DNA of 15,272 nt from an uncultured Burkholderiales bacterium. GTDB taxonomy: Bacteria; Pseudomonadota; Gammaproteobacteria; Burkholderiales; Burkholderiaceae_E. Made by a program: the position numbers and the translations under genes. Positions 7,152 through 15,272 of this stretch are shown one piece after another; position 1 is the stretch's first letter; each line of letters starts with the position of its first letter. Under the pieces are notes generated by a model that made no database searches, was not told the DNA's origin, and worked only from the letters and a program-made list of their open reading frames with translations. The stretch spans positions 1 to 15,272 of the forward strand of contig CAIXXI010000538.1 in assembly GCA_903923345.1 (NCBI GenBank), in the 5' to 3' direction.

Positions 7152-7244
7152 CGGTTTGGGGTGCGATTGCGACAGAGCGTCCGAGTGTACCCGCGCCCAG
7201 GCGGGCCCCTGCTCAGCGATCCATCCGACGAAGACTTCCTCCTG

Positions 7245-8147
7245 ATGCGCATTGCCCTGACGCGCAAAGACCTCTTCGATCTGTCGGTGCTCACCCTGTT
7301 GTGGGGTTTGAACTGGCCGGTCATGAAGCTGGGTGTGCGCGATTTTCCACCGATCACGTTTCGCACGCTGTGCCTTGCCGGCGGTGCGGTCGTGCTCGCG
7401 CTCATCGCCCGGGCGCAGGGGCATCGCCTGCATGTTGCACGGCGTGACTGGCGCGAGATGCTGCAATTGACGATGGCCAACATGATGATCTGGGGCCTGT
7501 TGTGCATCTATGCGGTGAAGCTGCTGTCGTCGGGACGTGCGGCGATCCTGGCCTACACCATGCCGGTCTGGGTGGCCGTGATCGGGACCGTGATTTATCG
7601 CGACCGCATGGACACACGCATGACGCTGGGCATCGGAGCGGCCTGCGTGGCGATTGCGTTGTTGCTGTTCGATGAGTTCTCGACACTCACGGGTCGACCG
7701 GTGGGCACGGTTCTGATGCTGGTGGCAGCCCTTCTGTGGGCGATCGGAACCCAATGGATGAGACGGCGCAGGCTGCAGTTGCCACTGTCCGTGCTCAGTT
7801 TCTGGATGGTGCTGCTGTCGCTGATCGTCTGCGCAGCAATTGCGATTGTCTTCGAGCGTGATCAATGGGTGCGTTGGCCGGATTTCGCCGAGTGGTGCGC
7901 GGTGCTCTACAACGTCGTGCTGATTTTCGGTGTGTCGCAGATGCTGTGGTTCCGGCTGGCTTCGATTCTGCCGCCAGTGGCCAGTGGGTTGTCCGTGATG
8001 CTCATCCCAGTGGTGGGTGTGTTCTCGGCCATGTGGATGCTCGGAGAAGTGCCGGGCTGGGCTGATTACGCGGCGCTGGCGTTCGTGCTCATGTCGATGG
8101 CGACCGTTCTTCTGCCCATGCGCAAATCGGGCGGGCCTGCCACATAA
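7245..8147 (+). CDS. EamA/DMT-family membrane transporter
   Basis: A 300-residue integral membrane protein with about ten hydrophobic segments in two repeats of five, the layout of the EamA (DMT) family of metabolite exporters. The first repeat opens with LTLLWGLNWPVMKLGVRDFPP, where a W-G-x-N/F-W motif followed by a conserved proline is typical. The end of repeat 1 shows SSGRAAILAYTMPVWVAV, and repeat 2 begins near GTVLMLVAALLWAIGTQW. Helix 9 carries SGLSVMLIPVVGVFSAMWMLGE, matching the family's P-V-x-x-x-x-x-x-x-x-x-x-G-E pattern. The reading frame is open upstream to a GTG at 7161, but the added residues are polar and proline/arginine-rich, so ATG 7245 is preferred. Substrate unknown; family members export amino acids, drugs or other metabolites. 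The oxidoreductase gene begins 99 bases downstream on the same strand and could be co-transcribed. Confidence 0.9.
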   Translation: MRIALTRKDLFDLSVLTLLWGLNWPVMKLGVRDFPPITFRTLCLAGGAVVLALIARAQGHRLHVARRDWREMLQLTMANMMIWGLLCIYAVKLLSSGRAAILAYTMPVWVAVIGTVIYRDRMDTRMTLGIGAACVAIALLLFDEFSTLTGRPVGTVLMLVAALLWAIGTQWMRRRRLQLPLSVLSFWMVLLSLIVCAAIAIVFERDQWVRWPDFAEWCAVLYNVVLIFGVSQMLWFRLASILPPVASGLSVMLIPVVGVFSAMWMLGEVPGWADYAALAFVLMSMATVLLPMRKSGGPAT

Positions 8148-8232
8148 TCGACAGCACGGTTCCTTGCCTGGGAGGCGCGCCTGCGGCTGCGCTTCGCGGC
8201 GAATCGGTGGTCTGACGGTTTCCCAGTTTTCT

Positions 8233-8238
8233 GGAGGT
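8233..8238 (+). promoter_or_regulatory. Strong ribosome binding site of the indolepyruvate oxidoreductase gene
   Basis: GGAGGT ends eight bases before the ATG at 8247 and is the closest match to the anti-Shine-Dalgarno sequence in the window. It supports that start and suggests efficient translation. Confidence 0.65.
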
Positions 8239-8246
8239 GGGTCACG

Positions 8247-11200
8247 ATGAACGCTCCGCTTGATCCGGTCCTGCATGCGCACCTGCTGCGGTCGCTGCAG
8301 GAGGTGACACTCGATGACAAGTATGTGCTTGAGCAGGGTCGCGCCTTCATGTCGGGCACGCAGGCCTTGGTCCGTCTGCCGATGCTGCAGCGGGAACGTG
8401 ATCGGCGTGCCGGTCTGGAAACCGCAGGATTCATTTCGGGCTATCGCGGCTCGCCGCTGGGTTCGCTGGATCAGTCGCTGTGGAAAGCCCGCGAGCACCT
8501 CAAGAAGCACCAGATCGTTTTTCAGCCGGGCCTGAACGAAGACCTGGCTGCCACCTCCATCTGGGGCACGCAGCAGCTTGACCTGAACAGGCAGTCCAGG
8601 GTTCAGGGCGTGTTCTCGTTGTGGTACGGCAAGGGGCCAGGCGTGGACCGCTGCGGTGATGTGTTCAAGCATGCCAACGCAGCAGGAACTTCCCGTCACG
8701 GTGGGGTCCTGGCGCTGGCGGGCGATGACCATGGCGCCAAGAGCTCGACACTGCCGCATCAGTCTGACCACATCTTCAAGGCCTGCGGCATGCCGGTGTT
8801 TTATCCGGCGACGGTGCAGGAGTATCTCGACCTCGGCCTGCATGGCTGGGCGATGTCGCGTTGGTCGGGGCTGTGGGTTGCGATGAAGACGGTCACTGAG
8901 GTGGTCGAGGCCTCGGCTTCTGTCGAGATCGATCCGGATCGGGTACAGATCATCATTCCGGAGGATTTCGAGTACCCGCATGCCGACCCGCATGGATTGA
9001 ATATCCGGTGGCCGGATTCGCCACTTGAGCAGGAGGCGCGGCTCTTCAATTTCAAGTGGTATGCCGCGCTGGCTTATGTCCGGGCCAATCGGCTCAATCG
9101 CACGGTGCTTGACTCGAAGCAGGCATGGTTCGGCATTATCACCGGGGGCAAGGCCTACCTGGACACGATGCAGGCACTCGATGACCTGGGGCTGGATCAG
9201 CAGGCCTGTGAGCGGCTTGGCATTCGGGTTTTCAAGTGTGGGGTGGTCTGGCCACTTGAAGCGAGCACGGTGCGCGAGTTTGCGACCGGGCTTGATGAAA
9301 TTCTGGTGGTCGAAGAAAAGCGTCAGGTGCTCGAGTACGCGCTCAAGGAGGAGTTGTACAACTGGCGTGATGATGTTCGCCCGCGAATCTATGGAAAGTT
9401 CGATGAGAAAGACGGGCGGGGCGGGGAGTGGTCGTCGCCGCGCGGGCAGTGGTTGTTGCCAGCGACGGCCGAACTGTCGCCGGCCATCATCGCCCGGGCC
9501 ATCAGCGCGCGCCTGCTGAACCCGGGGCAGTTTGCATCGCGATTTGGCGGCGCGCTGCCTGCGGATATTCGCGAGCGGATCGAATCGCGCATGGCGATCA
9601 TCGATGCCAAGGAGCGTGCACTGGCCGAACCTCACCTGACGGTGGCGCGAACGCCGACCTACTGCTCGGGCTGTCCACACAACACCTCCACCCATGTGCC
9701 CGAGGGTTCGCGTGCTGTGGGTGGAATTGGTTGCCACTACATGGCCACCTTCATGCCTGAGCGGCGTACGGAGACCTTCACGCAGATGGGGGGCGAGGGT
9801 GTGCCGTGGATCGGGCAGTCGCCCTTCACTGATGAAACCCATGTCTTTGCCAATCTGGGCGACGGCACTTACTTTCATTCCGGCTATCTGGCGGTGCGCG
9901 CCTCGGTAGCGGCGAAGGTGAATATCACCTACAAGATTCTGTTCAATGATGCGGTGGCCATGACCGGTGGCCAGCCGGTCGACGGCACGATTTCGGTGCC
10001 GATGATCGTTGCTCAGATGGCGGCCGAGGGCGTGAGCAGGATCGTGATTGCGACCGACGAGCCGCATAAATACGAGGCGCTTCGGTCGGTGCCGCACATG
10101 GCCAATGTGGAGGTTCATCATCGCGATCATCTCGACTGGCTGCAGCGCCAGATGCGCGAGGTGCCTGGCTGCAGCATCCTGATTTACGACCAGACCTGTG
10201 CCAGCGAAAAGCGCAGGCGGCGCAAGAAGATCGTGGATGGCAAGCCAGGCTTTCCTGACCCTGCCAGGAGGGTGGTGATCAATGAGGCGGTGTGCGAAGG
10301 CTGTGGCGATTGCAGCGTGCAGTCTTCGTGCGTGTCGATTGAGCCGGTTGAAACTGCATTGGGCCGAAAGCGGCGTGTCAACCAATCGAGTTGCAACAAG
10401 GACTACTCGTGTCTGAGGGGGTTTTGTCCGAGTTTCGTGACGGTTGAGGGTGGACAACTGCGCAAGGGCGCACCCGCGGCGAGTGGCGACGGAGGGGCCT
10501 CGGGTGCGTCGGTGGCTCGCATCGATCTGCCTGAGCCGAAGCGGGTGAGCATCACTGAATCGGGCAACCGCACCTATGGCGTCATGGTCACGGGCATTGG
10601 CGGAACCGGGGTGGTGACCATTGGACAGTTGATCGGCATGGCTGCCCATCTGGAGGGGCTTGGAATCTCGGTGTTGGACATGGCCGGTCTGGCACAAAAG
10701 GGCGGCGCCGTGTTTTCGCATGTTCAGATTGCACCGACCCCGGAGGATCTGCATTCGACGCGCATCGCCACCGGAGAGGCCGACCTGCTGATCGGGTGCG
10801 ATCTGGTGGTGTCGGCTGGCAACGAGGCGCTCTCGAAGATGCGTCCCCGCGTGACTCGGGCGGTGATCAATGGCGATGTCCTGCCGACCTCTGATTTCTT
10901 GCGTGATCCGGACTGGACGCTGCCTGCTGAGGGACTCAAGCGCAATGTGCTCGATGCGGCCGGAGAAATTGACATCGATTTTGTTGAAGCCAATACGCTG
11001 GCTGTGGCGCTGCTGGGTGATGCGATCTATGCCAATCCGATGCTGCTGGGATATGCCTGGCAAAAGGGCTGGATGCCGTTGACTCGCCAGTCGATCGAGC
11101 GGGCGATTGAACTGAACGCGGTGGCGGTCGGTGCGAACCAGGATGCCTTCTACTGGGGGCGATGTATTGCTCACGATGCCGACGCGGTGCGCCAGGCAGC

Positions 11201-11951
11201 GGGGTTGCGCAGGAACACGAATGTGATCGAGTTGCATCGAGGACGGGCGCAGTCCGACGCAGCCGGGGGATTGGATGCGCTGATCGAGCAGCGAGTGGCC
11301 TTTCTCACGGCGTATCAGGATGCGCGGTGGGCGCGCCGGTATGGAGATTGGGTCGAGCGGGTGCGCCGCGTGGAGAGCGATCGGATGGGTGCGACCGGCG
11401 GCGTGCAACTGACAGAGGCGGTTGCCCGCAACCTCTTCAAGCTGATGGCCTACAAGGACGAATACGAGGTCGCGAGGCTGCACAGCGATCCGGCTTTCGT
11501 GGAATCGATCCGGGAGCGATTCGAGGGCGATTGGACCTTGAGGTTCCACCTGGCTGCGCCGTTGCTCTCCAGGGTGGATCCGCGAACCGGCGTGCCGGCG
11601 AAGCGCGAATTCGGTTCGTGGATGCTCACGGCGATGCGATGGCTTGCGCGCTTTCGGTTTTTGCGAGGGTCGGCACTGGATCCGTTCGGGCGCACAGCCG
11701 AGCGTAGAACCGAGCGCGCATTGATTGCCGAATACGAAGCGCTGATCGATACGCTGCTGGCCGGGCTTGATCCGTCGCGCCACGAGCTGGCCGTGGAACT
11801 GGCTGGTCTGCCGGAACACATCAGGGGTTTTGGTCATGTGAAAGAGCGCCATCTGGCGAAGGTGCGCGCGCAGTGGGAGCAGGGGCTGCTTCGCTGGCGC
11901 GGCGAAACGAAGGCGATGCGGCGCGTGACGATCCCGATCCGAAGTGCCTGA
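8247..11951 (+). CDS. Indolepyruvate ferredoxin oxidoreductase, fused alpha/beta type
   Basis: A 1234-residue TPP and iron-sulfur enzyme that oxidatively decarboxylates aryl-2-oxoacids (indolepyruvate, phenylpyruvate) to aryl-acetyl-CoA with ferredoxin as acceptor. Order: an N-terminal pyrimidine-binding domain (GFISGYRGSPLGSLDQSLW near 60-78; SLWYGKGPGVDR near 123-134), a TPP-binding domain with YCSGCPHN, GGIGCHYMATFMP (about 492-504) and the GDG...ND motif (GDGTYFHSG; FNDAVAMTGGQ), a cysteine cluster CEGCGDCSVQSSC plus CNKDYSCLRGFC (about 683-730) for Fe-S binding, a gamma-type domain starting GIGGTGVVTIG (about 784), and a C-terminal extension of about 200 residues typical of bacterial fused forms. 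The length is normal for these forms, and no frameshift is seen. No ferredoxin or transaminase gene is adjacent. The likely role is aromatic (or branched-chain) amino-acid catabolism. The 3' end is 19 bases from the convergent RHS gene. Confidence 0.93.
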   Translation: MNAPLDPVLHAHLLRSLQEVTLDDKYVLEQGRAFMSGTQALVRLPMLQRERDRRAGLETAGFISGYRGSPLGSLDQSLWKAREHLKKHQIVFQPGLNEDLAATSIWGTQQLDLNRQSRVQGVFSLWYGKGPGVDRCGDVFKHANAAGTSRHGGVLALAGDDHGAKSSTLPHQSDHIFKACGMPVFYPATVQEYLDLGLHGWAMSRWSGLWVAMKTVTEVVEASASVEIDPDRVQIIIPEDFEYPHADPHGLNIRWPDSPLEQEARLFNFKWYAALAYVRANRLNRTVLDSKQAWFGIITGGKAYLDTMQALDDLGLDQQACERLGIRVFKCGVVWPLEASTVREFATGLDEILVVEEKRQVLEYALKEELYNWRDDVRPRIYGKFDEKDGRGGEWSSPRGQWLLPATAELSPAIIARAISARLLNPGQFASRFGGALPADIRERIESRMAIIDAKERALAEPHLTVARTPTYCSGCPHNTSTHVPEGSRAVGGIGCHYMATFMPERRTETFTQMGGEGVPWIGQSPFTDETHVFANLGDGTYFHSGYLAVRASVAAKVNITYKILFNDAVAMTGGQPVDGTISVPMIVAQMAAEGVSRIVIATDEPHKYEALRSVPHMANVEVHHRDHLDWLQRQMREVPGCSILIYDQTCASEKRRRRKKIVDGKPGFPDPARRVVINEAVCEGCGDCSVQSSCVSIEPVETALGRKRRVNQSSCNKDYSCLRGFCPSFVTVEGGQLRKGAPAASGDGGASGASVARIDLPEPKRVSITESGNRTYGVMVTGIGGTGVVTIGQLIGMAAHLEGLGISVLDMAGLAQKGGAVFSHVQIAPTPEDLHSTRIATGEADLLIGCDLVVSAGNEALSKMRPRVTRAVINGDVLPTSDFLRDPDWTLPAEGLKRNVLDAAGEIDIDFVEANTLAVALLGDAIYANPMLLGYAWQKGWMPLTRQSIERAIELNAVAVGANQDAFYWGRCIAHDADAVRQAAGLRRNTNVIELHRGRAQSDAAGGLDALIEQRVAFLTAYQDARWARRYGDWVERVRRVESDRMGATGGVQLTEAVARNLFKLMAYKDEYEVARLHSDPAFVESIRERFEGDWTLRFHLAAPLLSRVDPRTGVPAKREFGSWMLTAMRWLARFRFLRGSALDPFGRTAERRTERALIAEYEALIDTLLAGLDPSRHELAVELAGLPEHIRGFGHVKERHLAKVRAQWEQGLLRWRGETKAMRRVTIPIRSA
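9403..9422 (+). repeat. Copy 2 of a 20-base exact direct repeat
   Basis: Same 20 bases and same orientation as 7124-7143; here they encode part of DEKDGRGG in the oxidoreductase, in a linker between domains. Confidence 0.6.
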
Positions 11952-11970
11952 GGCGTTCGCATGCCAAGGC

Positions 11971-14900
11971 TCATTTCTGCTGGGCGCTGAGCGGGGTGAA
12001 CTGCAAGCCGGCCCGGGCGCCGAGTCCGGTCGTGCACCGCAGCGCTTCCCAATTGCCACGGCTGTCAGTCGTGGTGAATTGGGTGACATAGCCGGTGATC
12101 CAGGAGGTCCGATTGCTGGTCAGCCAGGCATCCAGGCTGGGACTGGTGGCCAGGTCCAGTCGGCCAGCGTTGTGAAGGACGGCGACCCGCTGAGCGAGGT
12201 CGAGTTCGATCTCGGCCTGTCGGGTGAACCATGCGGGCGTATCCGTCTGGGCGGTGTTGTTGAAGCGGCCTGCGAGCCGCGGCGAGGCCAGGATGCGGCG
12301 CAGGTTGTCTCGCAGGAATGCGCGTGAGACATGGTCGTAGGGTGCTCGAGAGGAGTAGAGGTCGATCAGCCATTGGTCGAAGCTCGATGTGCGGCCGGTG
12401 TCGGGGGTGAGGTATCGAACGGTTGCGGCAGCCGATGCGGCCACGGCATGACGGCCTTCCTCTTCGGTGCGGCCTCCAATGCCCGTGGCGACATAGCCGA
12501 GCATGTCGATGAAGCCGTCTCGGCCCAGGCCGGTGCTCTGGCTGAAGGCTGAGCGACGGGCATCGCTCAATCCGTTCCAGACCTCGGTGGCGCGGGCTGC
12601 ATCGAGGCCCCGACCGAATTCGATTCGTATGGCGGCAAAGCTGCGGTAGGCCGCCTCGACACGTTGCCGGGCCAGGATCAATGCATCGCCCAGTGTGGCC
12701 GCTCGCCCATCCAGCGTGATCGGGGTATCGAGCTTGAGTGCTGCACGCAGGGCGAGTGTTTCGGCATTCGCCGAGGGTTGGGTCATTCGACCGAGTTCGC
12801 CCAGGAAGGTGGTGACCGTGAATTGAGTGCGCCCGTATGAGGCGTAGTAGGCATGACCGTTGACATCAATCCGGGCGCGGCTGCGACAGCCCGTGCTTGC
12901 GGCGCAGTTCTCGTTGATGGATGCGGACGGGCTTTCCTGCAACTCGGCAGCCGCCTGATAGCGTTCGACGCGACTGCGCTCGATGTCATCGGAATACGGC
13001 ACCGGCAGTGGGGTGGGCGCTTGACACTCGAGTGCCCGCGCAGGGCCGCGGGCGTCGCTCACAGTCGGTTGCAGCAGCGGTTCTGATGGACCGAGCCGGA
13101 TCCCCGGCATCGACGTGAGCGCCTTGCCGATGCAGGCTTGCCGTTGCGAGGGGCTGGCAGCGAGGATGAGTGCCAGCGCCCCGGCGCGTCGGTCGTCGAA
13201 GCCTTCGATGATGAAGCGCTGCGGTGAGGCCATTGCGCCGCCGTAATGGGCCGCGAAGGAAGCGAAAACCTGGCGCCCGGTAGCACCCGTCCAGGCAATG
13301 CTGTCGATGCCGTTGCCCAGTGGGTTGCGTGGCGCATTGGCACCGGTGATGAAGTCGCCCCATGGATCGAACAACACACCGTCGATCCCGGCTGGCTGCG
13401 GCGGATACAAACCTGTGCCCACCAATGGCACCGGCAGGATGTGTTCGATCATGAAGGACCAGCGGGCGTTGTCGAAGCCCTGAGTGCGACCGAGTGACTT
13501 GCCGGTGGCGTCGGTGGTGATGGCAAACCAGCTCAAGGTGGCCAGACCCCATGGATCCAGGTGGCCGACCGGATCGCCGCCTGCATACTCGGTCAGAGAT
13601 GACCGCGTGAGGGTGTCTGCCTGAAGACCCAGCGGGTCGGGTTCGAGATAGCGGCCCGCCGCTGGAGAGTAGGTTCTGAAGTGGTTGTAGTGCCAACCGG
13701 TCTGACCATCGAAGTACTGGCCCGGCAATCGAAGGGGGACGTCGATGCGCGGGCTGCCCGCGATGCGAGCGGCTCCGGCGCGGTTGTATTCGGCGGACCA
13801 GACGACTCGAGAATGGCGATCGAGCGCCCGGACCGGTGCGGATCGGCTGTCGGTGACGATGCGATAGAGGCGGCCCGACTCGATCAGGGCGATCGGTCGG
13901 GTTCCCGCCCAGATCCAGTTCCGAACATTGCCCTGCCCAGTTCTTTCGGCTCTCAGGCGCCAGTCCTGATAGACGAAGTCGGTGTCCGACGACGGCGCGC
14001 CCGCGCCCTCGACTGATCGGGTTGCAGCCCTCAGTCCATGCGGGTCCTGAAGGTGACGGACGCCGCCTGCCTGAAGGAGTCGACCTGCTTCATGCACGGC
14101 CTGGTCAGGCGAGGTTTCCTGGGCATGGAATTCGGCCAGGCGCAGGGGGGTCTTGAGCTGGGTTGCATCGATGGACTGAGGTGAGTCGCCCGGGCGGCCC
14201 AGGCCAGCGACATCAATGCCCACGACATCACGGCCCTGATGTCGATATCGAACAATGATCCCGCCCGGGAGTGTTTCGGCGGCGATCCGACCCGCGAGGT
14301 CGTATTGCCAGGCATGGCGCAATGGCTGCTCGGGCGTGTTGGTAAACCGGTGCTCGGTGGCAATCAGGCGGTCGAGTCGATCCCACTCATAGTTGATGGA
14401 AACCGTGTCGTTTTCGGCGCGGGCCAGGCGAGTACCCTCCCATCGGTAACGCCCCATCAGGGTGGTGCCCGAAGGGCCGGTTCGGGTGGCTTCAATCAGC
14501 CGGCCTTGCGCATCGCGACGGTAGCGCACGACGCTGCCATCGCCAGGATGGTGTGCGATGAGTCGGTCGCTTTCATCGTACTCGGCCCATTGGCGGGCCT
14601 GGTCGGGCTGATCGATCCAGGCGACTCGACCGAAGTCGTCGAAGCCGCGACGAAAGTGCGATCCATCCGGCAGTTCGATGAGGGTCGCACGCCCGTGTCT
14701 GAATTCGATCGCCCGATGTGGGGCTGGTGCCATCGGCTCGATAGCACCGGCTTGGCCTGCGCTCAGGTGCCGAGGAGGCTTGCCCGAGAAGTCGGTCAGT
14801 AACAGGCCCTGAAGGACACCGAAATCGGTGTATTCGAGGTCGAGTTTGGCCGACCCGATGTAGGCGCCGAGCAGGGTGGGGCCGCCCAACCACTGCATCT

Positions 14901-15272
14901 TGGGATTGCTGTGTTCCATGCGTGCGGGCAGACCGCGCGAATTGATGTGTTCGATGAGCAGTCCGTTTTGAATGTCCAGTGATTCGACACGGCCGTGCGG
15001 GTGTCTGGCTTCGAGTCGGGAGTGGAACTGGGTCAGTTCGATGCGGTCTGAGGGGCCTGGCATCGGACCATCGACCCAGGCCAATCCGGTCAACCAGTAG
15101 GCTGGCAGCGGCTGGAAAGGGTCTGCTCGTGTTCTGTCAAAAGTGCGGTGACCCATCGAGAAGCGGCGCGAGATCGGTGCAAACGCCGGGGCGAATCGGT
15201 TTGATTCACTGGGTCCGGGCGTGGGCCGGAAGCCCTCCTCCGATACCGCCACCGGGCGGCCTCGCTCATCAC
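11971..15272 (-). CDS. RHS/YD-repeat protein with long unrecognised C-terminal tip (5' part outside window)
   Basis: The C-terminal 1099 residues of a larger RHS-family protein are visible; the frame is open to the right edge and reads DERGRPVAV there, itself YD-repeat-like, so the true start lies outside. YD-type repeats continue through GFDDFGRVAWIDQ, YDESDRLIAHH, YRRDAQGRLIEA, WDRLDRLIA and YDLAGRIAAETLPGG. The RHS core follows: LPGQYFDGQTGWHYNHFRTY, SPAAGRYLEPDPLGL and the closing DPVGHLDPWGL at about 13543-13577. RHS proteins form a beta cocoon that holds a C-terminal domain, usually a toxin delivered by type VI or other secretion. No membrane segment is seen in the visible part. No VgrG, PAAR, chaperone or immunity gene is in the window. 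The convergent oxidoreductase gene ends 19 bases from this stop. Confidence 0.92.
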   Translation of the reverse strand, partial: DERGRPVAVSEEGFRPTPGPSESNRFAPAFAPISRRFSMGHRTFDRTRADPFQPLPAYWLTGLAWVDGPMPGPSDRIELTQFHSRLEARHPHGRVESLDIQNGLLIEHINSRGLPARMEHSNPKMQWLGGPTLLGAYIGSAKLDLEYTDFGVLQGLLLTDFSGKPPRHLSAGQAGAIEPMAPAPHRAIEFRHGRATLIELPDGSHFRRGFDDFGRVAWIDQPDQARQWAEYDESDRLIAHHPGDGSVVRYRRDAQGRLIEATRTGPSGTTLMGRYRWEGTRLARAENDTVSINYEWDRLDRLIATEHRFTNTPEQPLRHAWQYDLAGRIAAETLPGGIIVRYRHQGRDVVGIDVAGLGRPGDSPQSIDATQLKTPLRLAEFHAQETSPDQAVHEAGRLLQAGGVRHLQDPHGLRAATRSVEGAGAPSSDTDFVYQDWRLRAERTGQGNVRNWIWAGTRPIALIESGRLYRIVTDSRSAPVRALDRHSRVVWSAEYNRAGAARIAGSPRIDVPLRLPGQYFDGQTGWHYNHFRTYSPAAGRYLEPDPLGLQADTLTRSSLTEYAGGDPVGHLDPWGLATLSWFAITTDATGKSLGRTQGFDNARWSFMIEHILPVPLVGTGLYPPQPAGIDGVLFDPWGDFITGANAPRNPLGNGIDSIAWTGATGRQVFASFAAHYGGAMASPQRFIIEGFDDRRAGALALILAASPSQRQACIGKALTSMPGIRLGPSEPLLQPTVSDARGPARALECQAPTPLPVPYSDDIERSRVERYQAAAELQESPSASINENCAASTGCRSRARIDVNGHAYYASYGRTQFTVTTFLGELGRMTQPSANAETLALRAALKLDTPITLDGRAATLGDALILARQRVEAAYRSFAAIRIEFGRGLDAARATEVWNGLSDARRSAFSQSTGLGRDGFIDMLGYVATGIGGRTEEEGRHAVAASAAATVRYLTPDTGRTSSFDQWLIDLYSSRAPYDHVSRAFLRDNLRRILASPRLAGRFNNTAQTDTPAWFTRQAEIELDLAQRVAVLHNAGRLDLATSPSLDAWLTSNRTSWITGYVTQFTTTDSRGNWEALRCTTGLGARAGLQFTPLSAQQK
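11974..13542 (-). other. 523-residue C-terminal tip of the RHS protein, domain family not recognised
   Basis: This stretch follows the core-closing DPWGL and reaches the stop. The first third is aromatic and glycine-rich (SWFAITTDATGKSLGRTQGF, RWSFMIEHILPVPLVG, DGVLFDPWGDFITGAN, SPQRFIIEGFDDRRAGALAL). A middle segment has the cysteine pair in NENCAASTGCRSRARIDVNG and an aromatic stretch, YYASYGRTQFTVTTFLGEL. The last part is alanine-rich and looks helical (LRAALKLD, ALILARQRVEAAYRSFAAI), with GGRTEEEGRHAV, SSFDQWLIDLYSSRAPYDHV and a final ITGYVTQFTTTDSRGNWEAL. I see no HNH, AHH, deaminase, ADP-ribosyltransferase or peptidase motif. Codon use looks like that of the rest of the gene. It could be a large effector, an adhesive or structural domain, or two domains in series. 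Confidence 0.6.

Noticed and set aside
7188..7206. Small hairpin cccgc/gcggg between pyrF and the transporter gene, considered as an attenuator
   Set aside because: The stem is only about five pairs with no T-run and no leader peptide.
8247..11951. Other open frames within the oxidoreductase gene, such as 9025-9519 and 11162-11707 on the plus strand
   Set aside because: They overlap a clear 1234-residue enzyme, have no family resemblance and show the arginine-rich composition of shifted frames.
6306..12089. A single open frame of 1927 codons on the minus strand running from pyrF back through the transporter and oxidoreductase genes
   Set aside because: Only the last 281 codons (pyrF) look like protein. 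The rest is antisense to two well-supported genes and reads as histidine-, arginine- and proline-rich text typical of a GC-rich complementary frame.

Overview
This is a GC-rich bacterial segment, most likely from a betaproteobacterium close to Burkholderiales. That guess rests on the fused indolepyruvate ferredoxin oxidoreductase, a TctE/QseC-like sensor kinase with an N-terminal EQRSLFGEILDWM segment, frequent GTG starts and the overall codon style. It is an inference from gene types, not a computed classification. Both edges cut through genes.

Layout: (1) 1-629 minus, the start of phnC, the ATPase of a phosphonate ABC importer. (2) 859-3256 plus, two tightly linked acyl-CoA dehydrogenase genes, probably the two chains of one heteromeric enzyme. 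(3) 3263-3760 minus, a small cupin, convergent with the dehydrogenases across a strong hairpin. (4) 3812-3888 minus, an elongator tRNA-Met(CAT) with a good sigma-70-type promoter. (5) 3962-7151 minus, a run read as pyrF, then an OmpR-type response regulator, then a sensor histidine kinase. (6) 7245-11951 plus, an EamA-family membrane transporter and a 1234-residue fused indolepyruvate ferredoxin oxidoreductase. (7) 11971-15272 minus, the C-terminal 1099 residues of an RHS/YD-repeat protein whose unrecognised 523-residue tip follows the RHS core.

How the genes fit together: the acyl-CoA dehydrogenases and the 2-oxoacid:ferredoxin oxidoreductase suggest amino-acid or fatty/aromatic acid catabolism, but they are in separate transcription units and no shared pathway can be proven here. 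pyrF supplies UMP synthesis; its position just upstream of a two-component system is probably incidental co-transcription. The most unusual item is the RHS protein. Its tip is several times longer than a typical RHS toxin tip, resembles no toxin family I can name, and has no immunity gene behind it: only 19 bases separate its stop from the convergent oxidoreductase gene. Apart from the RHS tip, the window looks like ordinary chromosomal housekeeping and catabolic DNA. I see no CRISPR array, insertion sequence, integrase or prophage gene.
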